Assembly: GCA_012838205.1 (NCBI GenBank)
Contig: DUPR01000020.1
Coordinates: 1 to 13,404, forward strand
DNA length: 13,404 nucleotides
Reading direction: 5' to 3'
Source: Methanobacterium sp.
GTDB lineage: Archaea; Methanobacteriota; Methanobacteria; Methanobacteriales; Methanobacteriaceae
Shown here: one piece after another, positions 1 through 6,460 of the stretch
Layout of the letters: each line of letters begins with the position of its first letter
Numbering within the stretch: position 1 is the stretch's first letter
Notes under the pieces: generated by a model
The model's input: only the letters and a program-made list of their open reading frames with translations
The model's database searches: none
Told to the model about the DNA's origin: nothing
Program-made: the position numbers and the translations under genes

Positions 1-9
1 AAAATCCCT

Positions 10-453
10 TTACTCTAATTTAACCTCATAAGTTTGTCTTTTATCCAGCTTAGGCATGGTCACTGTTAAAACACCATTATCGAACTTGGCAGTGACTTCA
101 CTGATCTTCACCTTGGAAGGTAGTACCACCACTCTAGATGAAGTTCCATGATGTCTTTCCCTACGATGGTAGGTCACACCTTTTTCTTCGAAATCTTCTT
201 CAGTTTCCTTCTGAAATTTAGCTTGTATCTCCAAGCTTTCCTCACTAAGGTCAATCTTAATGTCATCCCGGTTTACACCGGGAAGGTCAGTTTTCACCAC
301 GATCTTATCATTATCTTCAGACACATCCATGGCTGGTTTAACATGCCCTCCAGTGTATTCTGCAATAGCTTGGTCTAAATCAAGCTGTTTTTCTTTAATC
401 GTCTCAAGCATTTCGTTAAAAATCTTTTCGGCTCGGCTTTTTCTATCATCCAT
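10..453 (-). CDS. hsp20: Small heat-shock protein, Hsp20/alpha-crystallin family
   Basis: This 147-residue protein is a small heat-shock chaperone, a family of cytoplasmic ATP-independent holdases that bind unfolding proteins as oligomers. Residues 1-35 form a charged helical N-terminal arm. The alpha-crystallin domain runs from about residue 40 to the end, with the conserved LPGV turn (residues 57-60) and the hallmark near the C-terminus ([12 protein letters not shown]). The tail carries a V-K-L triplet in place of the usual I-x-I/V oligomerisation motif, so it is a weak version. Length is normal for archaeal Hsp20. The start is supported by GGGGAG about 8 bases upstream. A TATA-like CTATAAAT lies on the minus strand at 501-508. 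The family is secure; its in vivo clients cannot be read from the sequence. Confidence 0.95.
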   Translation of the reverse strand: MDDRKSRAEKIFNEMLETIKEKQLDLDQAIAEYTGGHVKPAMDVSEDNDKIVVKTDLPGVNRDDIKIDLSEESLEIQAKFQKETEEDFEEKGVTYHRRERHHGTSSRVVVLPSKVKISEVTAKFDNGVLTVTMPKLDKRQTYEVKLE

Positions 454-500
454 GAAAATCTCCCCATATTATTCATAGTGGAACATACACTTTGTTTATT

Positions 501-508
501 ATTTATAG
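501..508 (-). promoter_or_regulatory. Probable TATA box of the hsp20 gene
   Basis: The minus strand reads CTATAAAT about 48 bases before the hsp20 ATG. This would place the transcript start near 475-478 and leave a short leader holding the GGGGAG ribosome site. It is a motif match only. Confidence 0.4.
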
Positions 509-556
509 TCACTTATTGTTTTTATTCTTTTTTCCAGACACACTTAGGTATATAAT

Positions 557-586
557 TAAAAATTTAGAGCAAAATAGGCTCTAAAT
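557..586 (-). terminator. Hairpin with T-run between the 85-residue gene and hsp20
   Basis: A perfect 9-bp stem (ATTTAGAGC at 562-570 with GCTCTAAAT at 578-586) encloses a 7-base loop. On the minus strand it is followed by a run of five T. It lies just upstream of the hsp20 promoter, so it could end minus-strand transcription coming from the gene at 869-1126 and insulate hsp20. An operator role for hsp20 cannot be excluded. Confidence 0.45.
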
Positions 587-868
587 GGTTATAAAGGATT
601 TATCTACATAATTTCAATATCAAAACAGTTCCTTATAGTAATCAAGAAAAAGGGCACACTACTTTTCCTAATTATCATGTACCAGTCTTAGGAGGAGGAG
701 GCATATGAAATAGGATTTAGAGTATTTTTACTTAAAGGCAAGTTTTGATTCTTTAATTTCTTCAATATTATAAAAAAAGGAGTTCATCGATACATGTTTA
801 AATCCCGTGAATGTTATGATTAGTATTTTAAACCATCAGTTGAAGGTTTTTTATGATGATGTAGGCGG

Positions 869-1126
869 CTAATCGCACTTATAAAGTCCCTTAACATTTT
901 TAAGGTCCAAACGGTTGTACACATTATCCTTATTGTTGTCCCATATCTCCCGCATGGTAGTTTCGGTTTCAGTTAAATAATCCCTAATTAACTGGTCGAT
1001 TCCATCCCTTATCTCAGGAGGTGTTTCAGGAGTGTTTGCTATGAATAAATAAAGAACCAGCAAATCAAATCCTGTTTTGATAAAATCTAACCTTTCCAAT
1101 CTCTGATCAAAATCAGTTAACGTCAT
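869..1126 (-). CDS. Hypothetical protein, 85 residues
   Basis: I do not recognise this family. The protein is acidic and appears all-helical. It has a hydrophobic stretch at residues 15-31 (around FDLLVLYLFIAN) that is too short and too flanked by charge to be a confident membrane segment, a PETPPE turn (residues 33-38), then a second charged helix rich in T, E and D. The ending is LYKCD. A GGTGGGTGGA sequence directly before the ATG may serve as ribosome site, and codon use fits the neighbours. It stands alone, with about 410 bases to hsp20. A small cytoplasmic helical-bundle protein is the safest description; no function is proposed. Confidence 0.65.
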   Translation of the reverse strand: MTLTDFDQRLERLDFIKTGFDLLVLYLFIANTPETPPEIRDGIDQLIRDYLTETETTMREIWDNNKDNVYNRLDLKNVKGLYKCD

Positions 1127-1130
1127 AGTC

Positions 1131-1650
1131 CACCCACCAAATCATTAAATCCAGCTTGTTTACTTTAGCCACCTAATTGGATAAAAATACCATTCCCATC
1201 TAACTTAGAATTATCCATATGGAATATATAATTTATCAATTACTATAGTTTTTCATTATAACTTATGTTTATATAAATACTGTTACCTCCTACTTAGTGT
1301 GGATAGAATAAGGCTGTTAATCATTTTTTTCCTTTTTTACAATGATTATAAATTCTTTTTAAAATATTGGTTGATGATTGTTGCCAGTTCGATTATTAAT
1401 TAAAGCACTTGTTTTAAATTGACAAAATAGTTCCATATAAAGAATATTCCTCAACATTCAACTAATAAAAATCAATACAATATGTTATTGATCTATACAA
1501 TTATTGGGATCATCTTTGAATATACACTGCAGCAATAATCTAATTTTTCACGGTGGAATCCTTAGGATATTAAAAAGTTTTAGAGTGTTATTCTGGTTAA
1601 TAAGGGGTGGTGTGGTGGTATATCAAAATGACGTTAGTATACAGGATCTA
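1131..1650. other. AT-rich gap with no supported gene
   Basis: No convincing gene on either strand. There is a near-symmetrical TATA-like TTTATATAAAT at 1268-1278 with no coding sequence in the 300 bases downstream on the plus strand, and a minus-strand AGGAGGT at about 1285-1291 not followed by a usable start. The stretch may be decayed sequence. Confidence 0.5.
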
Positions 1651-1652
1651 TA

Positions 1653-1850
1653 AATAATGCCCAAACCAGTGACATCATAAGACTGGAAAATGGAGCCACA
1701 TTTAATGAACACGACCTTACCACACTGGGTAAAATAACCAATCTTACCTATGATGTGTGGAACGCAGCCCACACCGATCTTCGGGCTGGTTTTAGCTTTA
1801 CTGCTGGTGCTGGGAGGATTCATAACCCGCCGAAAAACACAAATAAAAGA
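1653..1850 (+). pseudogene. Probable frameshifted tail of a surface protein
   Basis: Two overlapping open stretches look like one broken gene. From 1653 the frame reads protein-like sequence ending around GKITNLTYDVWN, with no start codon. About 10-20 bases later the next frame reads QPTPIFGLVLALLLVLGGFI followed by TRRK: a proline-led hydrophobic helix then basic residues. That is the usual C-terminal membrane anchor of methanogen repeat-rich surface proteins (family knowledge). A one-base shift near 1750-1765 would join them. The upstream body of such a protein is absent. A complete small gene starting at ATG 1750 (85 codons) is possible, but it has no ribosome site and its low-complexity C-terminus looks like read-out into noncoding DNA. 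Confidence 0.4.
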
Positions 1851-1982
1851 TCAAATATTCCCTTTTCCCCATTTTTTTTATTCTGAAATATTTTTTGTAT
1901 TAATACAACAACAAAGATTATATCTTCTTTTAATTATAGATTCACAGACAATAAAATCTATATCTATATATGTTAAAAAGAC

Positions 1983-2014
1983 ATTAAATTTTAATACACA
2001 GAATTAAATTTTAA
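1983..2014. repeat. Two copies of a 12-base direct repeat upstream of satD
   Basis: ATTAAATTTTAA occurs at 1983-1994 and again at 2003-2014, 20 bases apart, about two helical turns, and 37 bases before the satD start. It may be a regulator site or promoter element, or simply AT-rich chance. Confidence 0.3.
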
Positions 2015-2050
2015 CGTATTAAATCGGGTATAACAGGCCAGGTTGATAGC

Positions 2051-2698
2051 GTGTATATTGTTTTAACCGGTGATCTCAAATCATCCAAAAAAATGCTAGA
2101 CCGTAACCTCTCACAGGAAAAACTGAAAGAGGCAATAAACTATGTTAATTCCAGATTCAAGAATTATCTGGTAACAGATTTCATGATAACTGGTGGGGAC
2201 AGTTTTCAGGGAATGATATCCCGGCTTGATATTCTGGTCGACCTCTACTTCGCCCTTTATAGTCGCATAGGCAATCCATTCTATCTAGGGGTTGGGATGG
2301 GTAGTATATCCACCAGTCTCAGTGAATTTGTCCAGGAAATAGATGGGGAAGCATTCCACCTCTCTGCAGATGCACTGCGCACTGCTAAAAAGAAGAAAAG
2401 ATGGATAGTGATGGAAAATGGTGTTGAGGGTGATGTGGATGTGGCGGAGTGCATCTTAAACCTACTATTTGAAATAGTATGGTCCTGGACTGATAGACAA
2501 GCCAATATCATACTATACTACCGGGAGAAAGGTGAAAACCCTCAGACCATTAAACAGGCGGCTGTGAAGTTTGAAACAGGCTCCCGGAATATCTATAAGA
2601 CCTTAGAGACTGGTAAATATTCTCTGGTGAAATATAGTGAAGGTGTTGCACGTAAACAGTTAAAGAAAATACAACACACAATAATTGATCCAAAATAG
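2051..2698 (+). CDS. satD: SatD-family protein with C-terminal HTH-like region
   Basis: This 215-residue protein matches the SatD family, whose biochemical role is not established. Family-type features are the N-terminal TGD followed by KSSKK (residues 6-14), GGDSFQG (48-54), a glycine-rich LGVGMGS (79-85) and DGEAFHLSADAL (98-109). Residues 149-195 (RQANIILYYRE, then TIKQAAVKFETGSRNIYKTL) look like a sigma-region-4-type helix-turn-helix. The start is GTG, chosen because MYIVLTGD matches the family's N-terminus; AGGTTGAT lies 9 bases upstream. The DUF3307-type membrane gene follows 113 bases later on the same strand, a pairing known from bacteria. By inference the pair may couple a membrane state to a nucleic-acid-binding response. 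Family assignment is good; function is unknown. Confidence 0.8.
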   Translation: MYIVLTGDLKSSKKMLDRNLSQEKLKEAINYVNSRFKNYLVTDFMITGGDSFQGMISRLDILVDLYFALYSRIGNPFYLGVGMGSISTSLSEFVQEIDGEAFHLSADALRTAKKKKRWIVMENGVEGDVDVAECILNLLFEIVWSWTDRQANIILYYREKGENPQTIKQAAVKFETGSRNIYKTLETGKYSLVKYSEGVARKQLKKIQHTIIDPK

Positions 2699-2778
2699 GT
2701 TCAAAATCATGATTGAACTTTTTATAGTTCAAAATAGTTTTTGATCATGATGGGATTCACAAATGATGGGATTCATAA
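2699..2778 (+). repeat. Inverted repeat and 16-base tandem repeat between satD and the DUF3307 gene
   Basis: Directly after the satD stop, GTTCAA (2699-2704) pairs with TTGAAC (2713-2718), followed by five T: a weak hairpin. A 16-base unit then occurs twice head to tail, ATGATGGGATTCACAA (2747-2762) and ATGATGGGATTCATAA (2763-2778), with one mismatch. These sit where the second gene's leader or an intergenic control site would be. Confidence 0.5.
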
Positions 2779-2811
2779 TAATCATTTTAAAATAATATGG
2801 TTAGGATGTAA

Positions 2812-3168
2812 ATGCTTTTAACACTGCTAATTCTATTTTTGGGATATACTCTGGTGGCAGTTATGGGAGTGGCCATAAAAATATTCCTGAAACCCTACAG
2901 CGCCAACATTGAAAGTAGTGGAATTAAAGGGGCCGGGGCACTGATCGGTGTTTTTGAAAGAATCCTGGTTTTCACCCTGGTCATGACAGACCAGTACGCT
3001 GCTATCTCCATTATCTTCGCTGCCAAGTCCATTGCCCGGTTCAGTGAGTTAAATGACCGGGACTTCGCAGAATACTATCTGCTGGGAACTTTCGCCAGCA
3101 TCACCATAGCCATAGTGGTGGGTATAATATTCAAACTAATCTTTGGGAACATTCCCCTCTTCCCATAG
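2812..3168 (+). CDS. Short DUF3307-type membrane protein, SatD partner
   Basis: This 118-residue protein is mostly hydrophobic. Membrane segments are likely at residues 2-25, about 41-66 and 92-113. The middle block (IGVFERILVFTLVMTDQYAA, then IIFAAKSIARFSELNDRDFAEYYLLGT) is the signature of the C-terminal half of DUF3307 proteins: a glutamate-arginine pair in the membrane region, an AAKSIARF segment and an acidic cytoplasmic turn. Full DUF3307 proteins are roughly twice this length, so this is a short form rather than a visibly broken gene. AGGATGT just upstream may be the ribosome site. It follows satD at 113 bases on the same strand. Function is unknown. Confidence 0.75.
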   Translation: MLLTLLILFLGYTLVAVMGVAIKIFLKPYSANIESSGIKGAGALIGVFERILVFTLVMTDQYAAISIIFAAKSIARFSELNDRDFAEYYLLGTFASITIAIVVGIIFKLIFGNIPLFP

Positions 3169-3187
3169 TAGGCCTCGGCCAGCTGAT

Positions 3188-3250
3188 CATTGCTTATTAA
3201 AATGCATTGAAAACTGAATTTAATAAAATAAGTAATAAAAATAAGCAGTG
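3188..3250 (+). other. Long stem-loop in the 3' region of the DUF3307 gene
   Basis: CATTGCTTATT (3188-3198) pairs with AATAAGCAGTG (3240-3250): 11 bp as RNA with one G-U pair, enclosing a 41-base AT-rich loop. A seven-G run plus GGG (3257-3267) and a seven-T run near 3277-3283 follow. It may be a 3' UTR structure leading to termination at the T run. Confidence 0.4.
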
Positions 3251-3292
3251 TCCCATGGGGGGGAGGGTTAGTGTTATTTTTTTATCAATTAG

Positions 3293-3325
3293 ATTAATGA
3301 ACAGTCTATATTAATGAACAGTCTA
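3293..3325 (+). repeat. 17-base tandem repeat, two copies
   Basis: ATTAATGAACAGTCTA occurs at 3293-3308 and 3310-3325, perfect in 16 bases with a 17-base period. A nine-T run follows, which may terminate plus-strand transcription. No gene contains it. Confidence 0.6.
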
Positions 3326-3387
3326 CTTTTTTTTTATTTAACTGACATAAAACGATAAATAATTATAGAAAAATATTAAAACTGAAA

Positions 3388-3552
3388 TTAGGAACAGTGG
3401 AAGGTTATAAGTAGTGTTATCATCAATCTTAAAGGATTTTTAGACTTATAATGTAATTCAGAATATCCCACAGGACTAGATTCACCGGAAACAATGTAAT
3501 CTACTTCATTGGTGTTTGCAAGCAGATTTTTATTATAAGTCAGGTCACAAAA
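3388..3552 (-). pseudogene. Remnant of an unrecognised coding sequence
   Basis: The minus strand is open for 55 codons from 3552 down to a TAA at 3388-3390. It reads like protein (NEVDYIVSGESSPVGYSEL, then HYKSKNPLRL and a hydrophobic end LMITLLITF) but has no start codon before the in-frame TGA just upstream. A neighbouring frame reads SNLLDDFV immediately before it, consistent with a frameshift. I do not recognise the family. It lies downstream of the TPR gene on the same strand. It could be chance, but the composition is unlike the surrounding AT-rich spacer. Confidence 0.35.
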
Positions 3553-3731
3553 TCATCCAATAAATTTGATCTACTGATATTTTACAGGGTATTAAATCTT
3601 AATTTATAGGAGAAAAAATCCATTAATAACTAATAAGAACCAAGCTTAAGCTTAACACCAACTTGCTCAAGTCCCAGGGTTTATAGAATAATCTCATCTA
3701 AAAATAATAGGATACTACTGGAATATTTTCT

Positions 3732-3794
3732 TTGATATCTAAAGCCCTTTTTTTGATATCTAAAGCATTTTCCTTGATATCTAAAACACTGGTT
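3732..3794 (-). repeat. Three 21-bp tandem repeats just after the TPR gene
   Basis: Units start at 3732, 3753 and 3774, exactly 21 bases apart, each opening with TTGATATCTAAA followed by GC, GC and AC. They begin 13 bases beyond the TPR stop codon. Read on the minus strand they stay open both in the TPR frame (FRYQ repeated) and in a shifted frame (ALDIK repeated as heptads). Confidence 0.8.
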
Positions 3795-3806
3795 TTTTTT
3801 AGAATG

Positions 3807-4199
3807 TTATTTGTCCTGATTTAAGAGTTTAAGAGCCTTATTTTTGTTTAATTTGGCTTTGGAAAAGTATGGATCCAACTTTAGAGCTTCATCATATAGT
3901 TTTATTGCCTCTTCCAATTCTCCTAGCTCTACCAGCACAGTAGCTTTGTTGTAGATTGCATGAACACATCCAGGATCTAGGGCTATAGTGTGGTTGAAAC
4001 AGTTTATAGCTTCTATAAGATTTCCAATTTTATAGAAAGCCAAGCCCATATATACCCAAGCATTAACATCCTGTGGATTATTCCAAACTGCTCTTTTATA
4101 GTACGCAATGGCTTCCTGGTAATTTCCAGCATCTAAACAAAATGTAGCTCTGTTGTACCAGTTATCCCCATTTTGAATAAAACTGCTAAAAATACCCAT
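3807..4199 (-). CDS. Tetratricopeptide-repeat protein
   Basis: This 130-residue protein is built almost entirely of TPR units, helical hairpins that serve as protein-docking scaffolds. Repeats lie at about residues 12-43 (NWYNRATFCLDAGNYQEAIA), 46-76 (AWVYMGLAFYKIGNLIEAIN) and 80-110 (AIYNKATVLVELGELEEAIK), followed by a half-repeat capped by a lysine-rich helix. There is no signal peptide or catalytic domain. I start at the ATG ending at 4199 rather than one ten codons upstream because TTGGAGGT lies 5 bases before it. Small stand-alone TPR proteins are common in methanogens and their partners are seldom known. The ADP-ribosylglycohydrolase lies 174 bases upstream on the same strand, too far to assume an operon. 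Tandem repeats follow its stop. Confidence 0.9.
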   Translation of the reverse strand: MGIFSSFIQNGDNWYNRATFCLDAGNYQEAIAYYKRAVWNNPQDVNAWVYMGLAFYKIGNLIEAINCFNHTIALDPGCVHAIYNKATVLVELGELEEAIKLYDEALKLDPYFSKAKLNKNKALKLLNQDK

Positions 4200-4373
4200 T
4201 TTATACCTCCAACAATATTTACATACCATAATTAAATAAATTCCAGAAATTTACAGTTGATCAAGGTATTAATAAATTTTAATCACATATATTTAATTTT
4301 AAACCCCAATTAATGTGAAAAATAGCACAAAAAGATGTTTTTTATGTTAAAAATTATTTAATAAATGCTTAAA

Positions 4374-5327
4374 TCAAAGTGTTGGGATTGTAACTTCCCA
4401 TAATCTTTCAATCAATGAATCAATCAGATTCAACTTGGCTAATTTATCAATCCATTGTTGGTGAATCTTTTTTTTACCATAATAGGCTCCTGCCAGCTGG
4501 CCATATATTGCTCCAGTGGTGTCTGCATCTTCACCTAAGTTCACTGCTAACAGGCATCCATCCTGGAAGTTTTCACTGTTGTGAAATGCCCATAGGGCTG
4601 CTTCCATGGACTTGACCACGTATCCTCTCCCCCTTATTTCAGGGGGTTCTTTTTCCTTGAAGGAACCACAAGCCACTTGGTCAATTTCAGGTTCTAGAGG
4701 GTGTTCTGTCCAGTATCCCTCAACTGGGGAGTATCTTGGTGATAATAGTTCATCTTTGCTTTTCCCGGTTACTGCACCATGGATAAGTCCACCATAGTAA
4801 CGGCAGGCATCCACAGCTAAGGGATGGTTGTGGGTGGTTCGGCTGCTCATACCAGAGCATTCAATTGCACGGAGAGGATCCCCTAAAAAAAATAATGGCA
4901 CAGGTGCCAGGCGCATGAGGGAACCATTACCGGCTGAGTGTTCATGGTCTGGTCCAGGGTAAGGTTTGCCAGTGTCCCAGAAATTCATCAAGGCCTCATG
5001 GGTGGTGTTGCCTATGTCAAAACATTCACCAGTCACTGAGAGGTGTCCATCATTATACCAGCGTGAATATCTCTGCAACTGATCCGCAGGATCGAATTTT
5101 CCAGTTTCAATGAGGCTTTCTGTCAGGCAAAGGGCAAGGGAGGTATCATCAGTCCACATTCCCGGGTTAAGATTGAAAGGTCCTCCACCAGTCATATCAT
5201 TTACTGGTTGGAAGCTACCAGGATCCTTGAACTCCAGGGGCATTCCCAAGGCATCACCCACTGCCAAACCAAGGATTGTGCCATGGAATTTGTCATGAAA
5301 AATTGAAGTTTGTGAATTTTGATTCAT
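4374..5327 (-). CDS. ADP-ribosylglycohydrolase family protein
   Basis: This 317-residue protein belongs to the DraG/ARH family, Mg2+-dependent hydrolases that remove ADP-ribose from proteins or related adducts. All family landmarks are visible: [14 protein letters not shown] (residues 20-33), the metal-binding [10 protein letters not shown] (57-66), [11 protein letters not shown] (133-143), SRTTHNHP (162-169) and the second metal cluster [19 protein letters not shown] (263-281). Length is typical and no key acid is missing. The substrate cannot be told from sequence; no ADP-ribosyltransferase or nitrogenase gene lies nearby to suggest DraG proper. The ATG has no Shine-Dalgarno, but a TATA-like sequence is centred about 27 bases upstream, suggesting a leaderless mRNA. 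The T/A runs after the stop may terminate it. Confidence 0.93.
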   Translation of the reverse strand: MNQNSQTSIFHDKFHGTILGLAVGDALGMPLEFKDPGSFQPVNDMTGGGPFNLNPGMWTDDTSLALCLTESLIETGKFDPADQLQRYSRWYNDGHLSVTGECFDIGNTTHEALMNFWDTGKPYPGPDHEHSAGNGSLMRLAPVPLFFLGDPLRAIECSGMSSRTTHNHPLAVDACRYYGGLIHGAVTGKSKDELLSPRYSPVEGYWTEHPLEPEIDQVACGSFKEKEPPEIRGRGYVVKSMEAALWAFHNSENFQDGCLLAVNLGEDADTTGAIYGQLAGAYYGKKKIHQQWIDKLAKLNLIDSLIERLWEVTIPTL

Positions 5328-5349
5328 GTTATTATATTTGAGGTATTTT

Positions 5350-5360
5350 TTTTATATTAT
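5350..5360 (-). promoter_or_regulatory. TATA box for a leaderless ADP-ribosylglycohydrolase mRNA
   Basis: The minus strand reads ATAATATAAAA here, centred about 27 bases before the ATG at 5327-5325. That is the normal archaeal TATA-to-start distance, and there is no ribosome site in between. This predicts transcription starting at or within a few bases of the ATG. Confidence 0.5.
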
Positions 5361-5517
5361 ACATTAGGTTTCAATATATTAGGGGTAATAGATCAGGTTT
5401 TATAGTTCCTTCCACTACCATATGGTTACTAAATTTGAACAGATCCTCTAAAAAGAATTCTAGAACCATACTTTTTCTTCAATATTATATTCAAGGCCCA
5501 TAACCTTTTGATATTAG

Positions 5518-6213
5518 TTACCAAATATGTGGAAATATTCTATATCTTACTTCTTTAGTATATTCAACATATCCATCCAATTCTTTCTGGAGAGTTTTAT
5601 CTTCTAGATATGTGCGTATGAAAAGTAGTATCAAGGAAATGGCTACTGGAATTAAACCCCAAAATGAGCCGAGGACTAATGGTGTGGCAACTGAATATAT
5701 CAATCCACCCAGATATCCGGGATGTCTTATGAAGCTGTAGGGTCCTTCTTTGCATACTGTATGTCCCCGGTCGGTCTGGATGCGGACCACGGCTGAGAAG
5801 TATTTGTTCACCATCTTAGCCCATAGGATGATTATCTGTCCAAGGGTGTAGAGGAACATGCCGATGATTGTTATATATAAAGGAATTTGGGGATACCAAT
5901 AAAAACGCCCCCCATCCAGGGCAGATATTATTAGAATGGCCAGGAATACTGGTATGGAAACCTTTTGGATGTATTTATCCCATTTTTCAACACCCTTTTC
6001 AGGTTCCATCCTTTCCTGGATAAGATCAGAAGATAATGTGAAGTAGGCAAAAATGAGAAAAACAAGGTTCAACCCAACATAGGCCCATCCCTGCCAGTAG
6101 TCAAGGCGGCCTGCAGAGATAAAGATCACAACCAGTACTACGGCTATGAAAAAAAGAAACTTTAGCATTAATTTTCCACTAATTTTACCTATTGAAGTTT
6201 TATGATCCGTCAT
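5518..6213 (-). CDS. Isoprenylcysteine carboxyl methyltransferase-like membrane protein
   Basis: This 231-residue integral membrane protein belongs to the ICMT/PEMT-like group of S-adenosylmethionine-dependent methyltransferases. Hydrophobic segments lie at about residues 16-33, 42-61, 86-99, 110-133 and 169-200. The catalytic C-terminal region is clear: KEGPYSFIRHPGYLGGL (155-171), containing the RHPGY cofactor-binding motif, then YLEDKTLQKEL (202-212), GYVEYTKEVRYRIFP (214-228) and a short tail. Prokaryotic members methylate varied or unknown substrates, so prenylcysteine activity should not be assumed. The start is the first ATG, with weak GAGAT 7 bases upstream; an internal ATG at residue 16 is the alternative. 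It is divergent from the siroheme reductase-like gene across a 247-base spacer, so the two could share regulation. Confidence 0.88.
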   Translation of the reverse strand: MTDHKTSIGKISGKLMLKFLFFIAVVLVVIFISAGRLDYWQGWAYVGLNLVFLIFAYFTLSSDLIQERMEPEKGVEKWDKYIQKVSIPVFLAILIISALDGGRFYWYPQIPLYITIIGMFLYTLGQIIILWAKMVNKYFSAVVRIQTDRGHTVCKEGPYSFIRHPGYLGGLIYSVATPLVLGSFWGLIPVAISLILLFIRTYLEDKTLQKELDGYVEYTKEVRYRIFPHIW

Positions 6214-6279
6214 TTTAATTATCTCTTAAATTTCTTTTTCATCAGCATCAGAATCTATGATTTATTTTATGTTCGGAAT

Positions 6280-6336
6280 AATTAATATATCGGTTTATTT
6301 TTGAATTTTTTTAATTTAAGAGATATATATTATAAG
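6280..6336. promoter_or_regulatory. Divergent promoter region
   Basis: Two TATA-like elements lie between the divergent genes. CCGATATATTAATT, read on the minus strand near 6280-6293, could serve the methyltransferase. GATATATATTATAAG at 6322-6336 on the plus strand would start a transcript near 6353-6358, giving the reductase-like gene a leader of about 100 bases. Confidence 0.4.
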
Positions 6337-6406
6337 AAGCATAAAATCTAGTAATAGAATAGGGGAAAAGGAGATTAAAAGCCTTTGGGTGGAAGAGTTT
6401 TTTTTT

Positions 6407-6460
6407 ATGAAAAAAAAATTCGTGAACCATTTTTTTTTATACGGAATGGATGGTGGTTAG
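6407..6460 (+). CDS. Possible 17-codon upstream ORF abutting the reductase gene
   Basis: The ATG at 6407 opens MKKKFVNHFFLYGMDGG and stops at TAG 6458-6460, directly touching the next ATG at 6461. Both are in the same frame, so they form one reading frame interrupted by a single TAG. GGTGGAAG lies about 11 bases before the first ATG. A nine-T/nine-A self-complementary stretch (6398-6418) surrounds it. It could be a translated leader coupled to the downstream gene, or chance. Pyrrolysine readthrough is unlikely because I know of no pyl system in Methanobacteriales. Confidence 0.3.
   Translation: MKKKFVNHFFLYGMDGG

Noticed and set aside
794..856. Short plus-strand ORF MFKSRECYD continuing past a TAG as YFKPSVEGFL
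   Set aside because: Only 9 plus 10 codons, with poor ribosome-site spacing. Not distinguishable from chance.
3643..3654. AAGCTTAAGCTT palindrome as a regulatory site
   Set aside because: It is only 12 bp, simply two overlapping six-base palindromes, far from any promoter.
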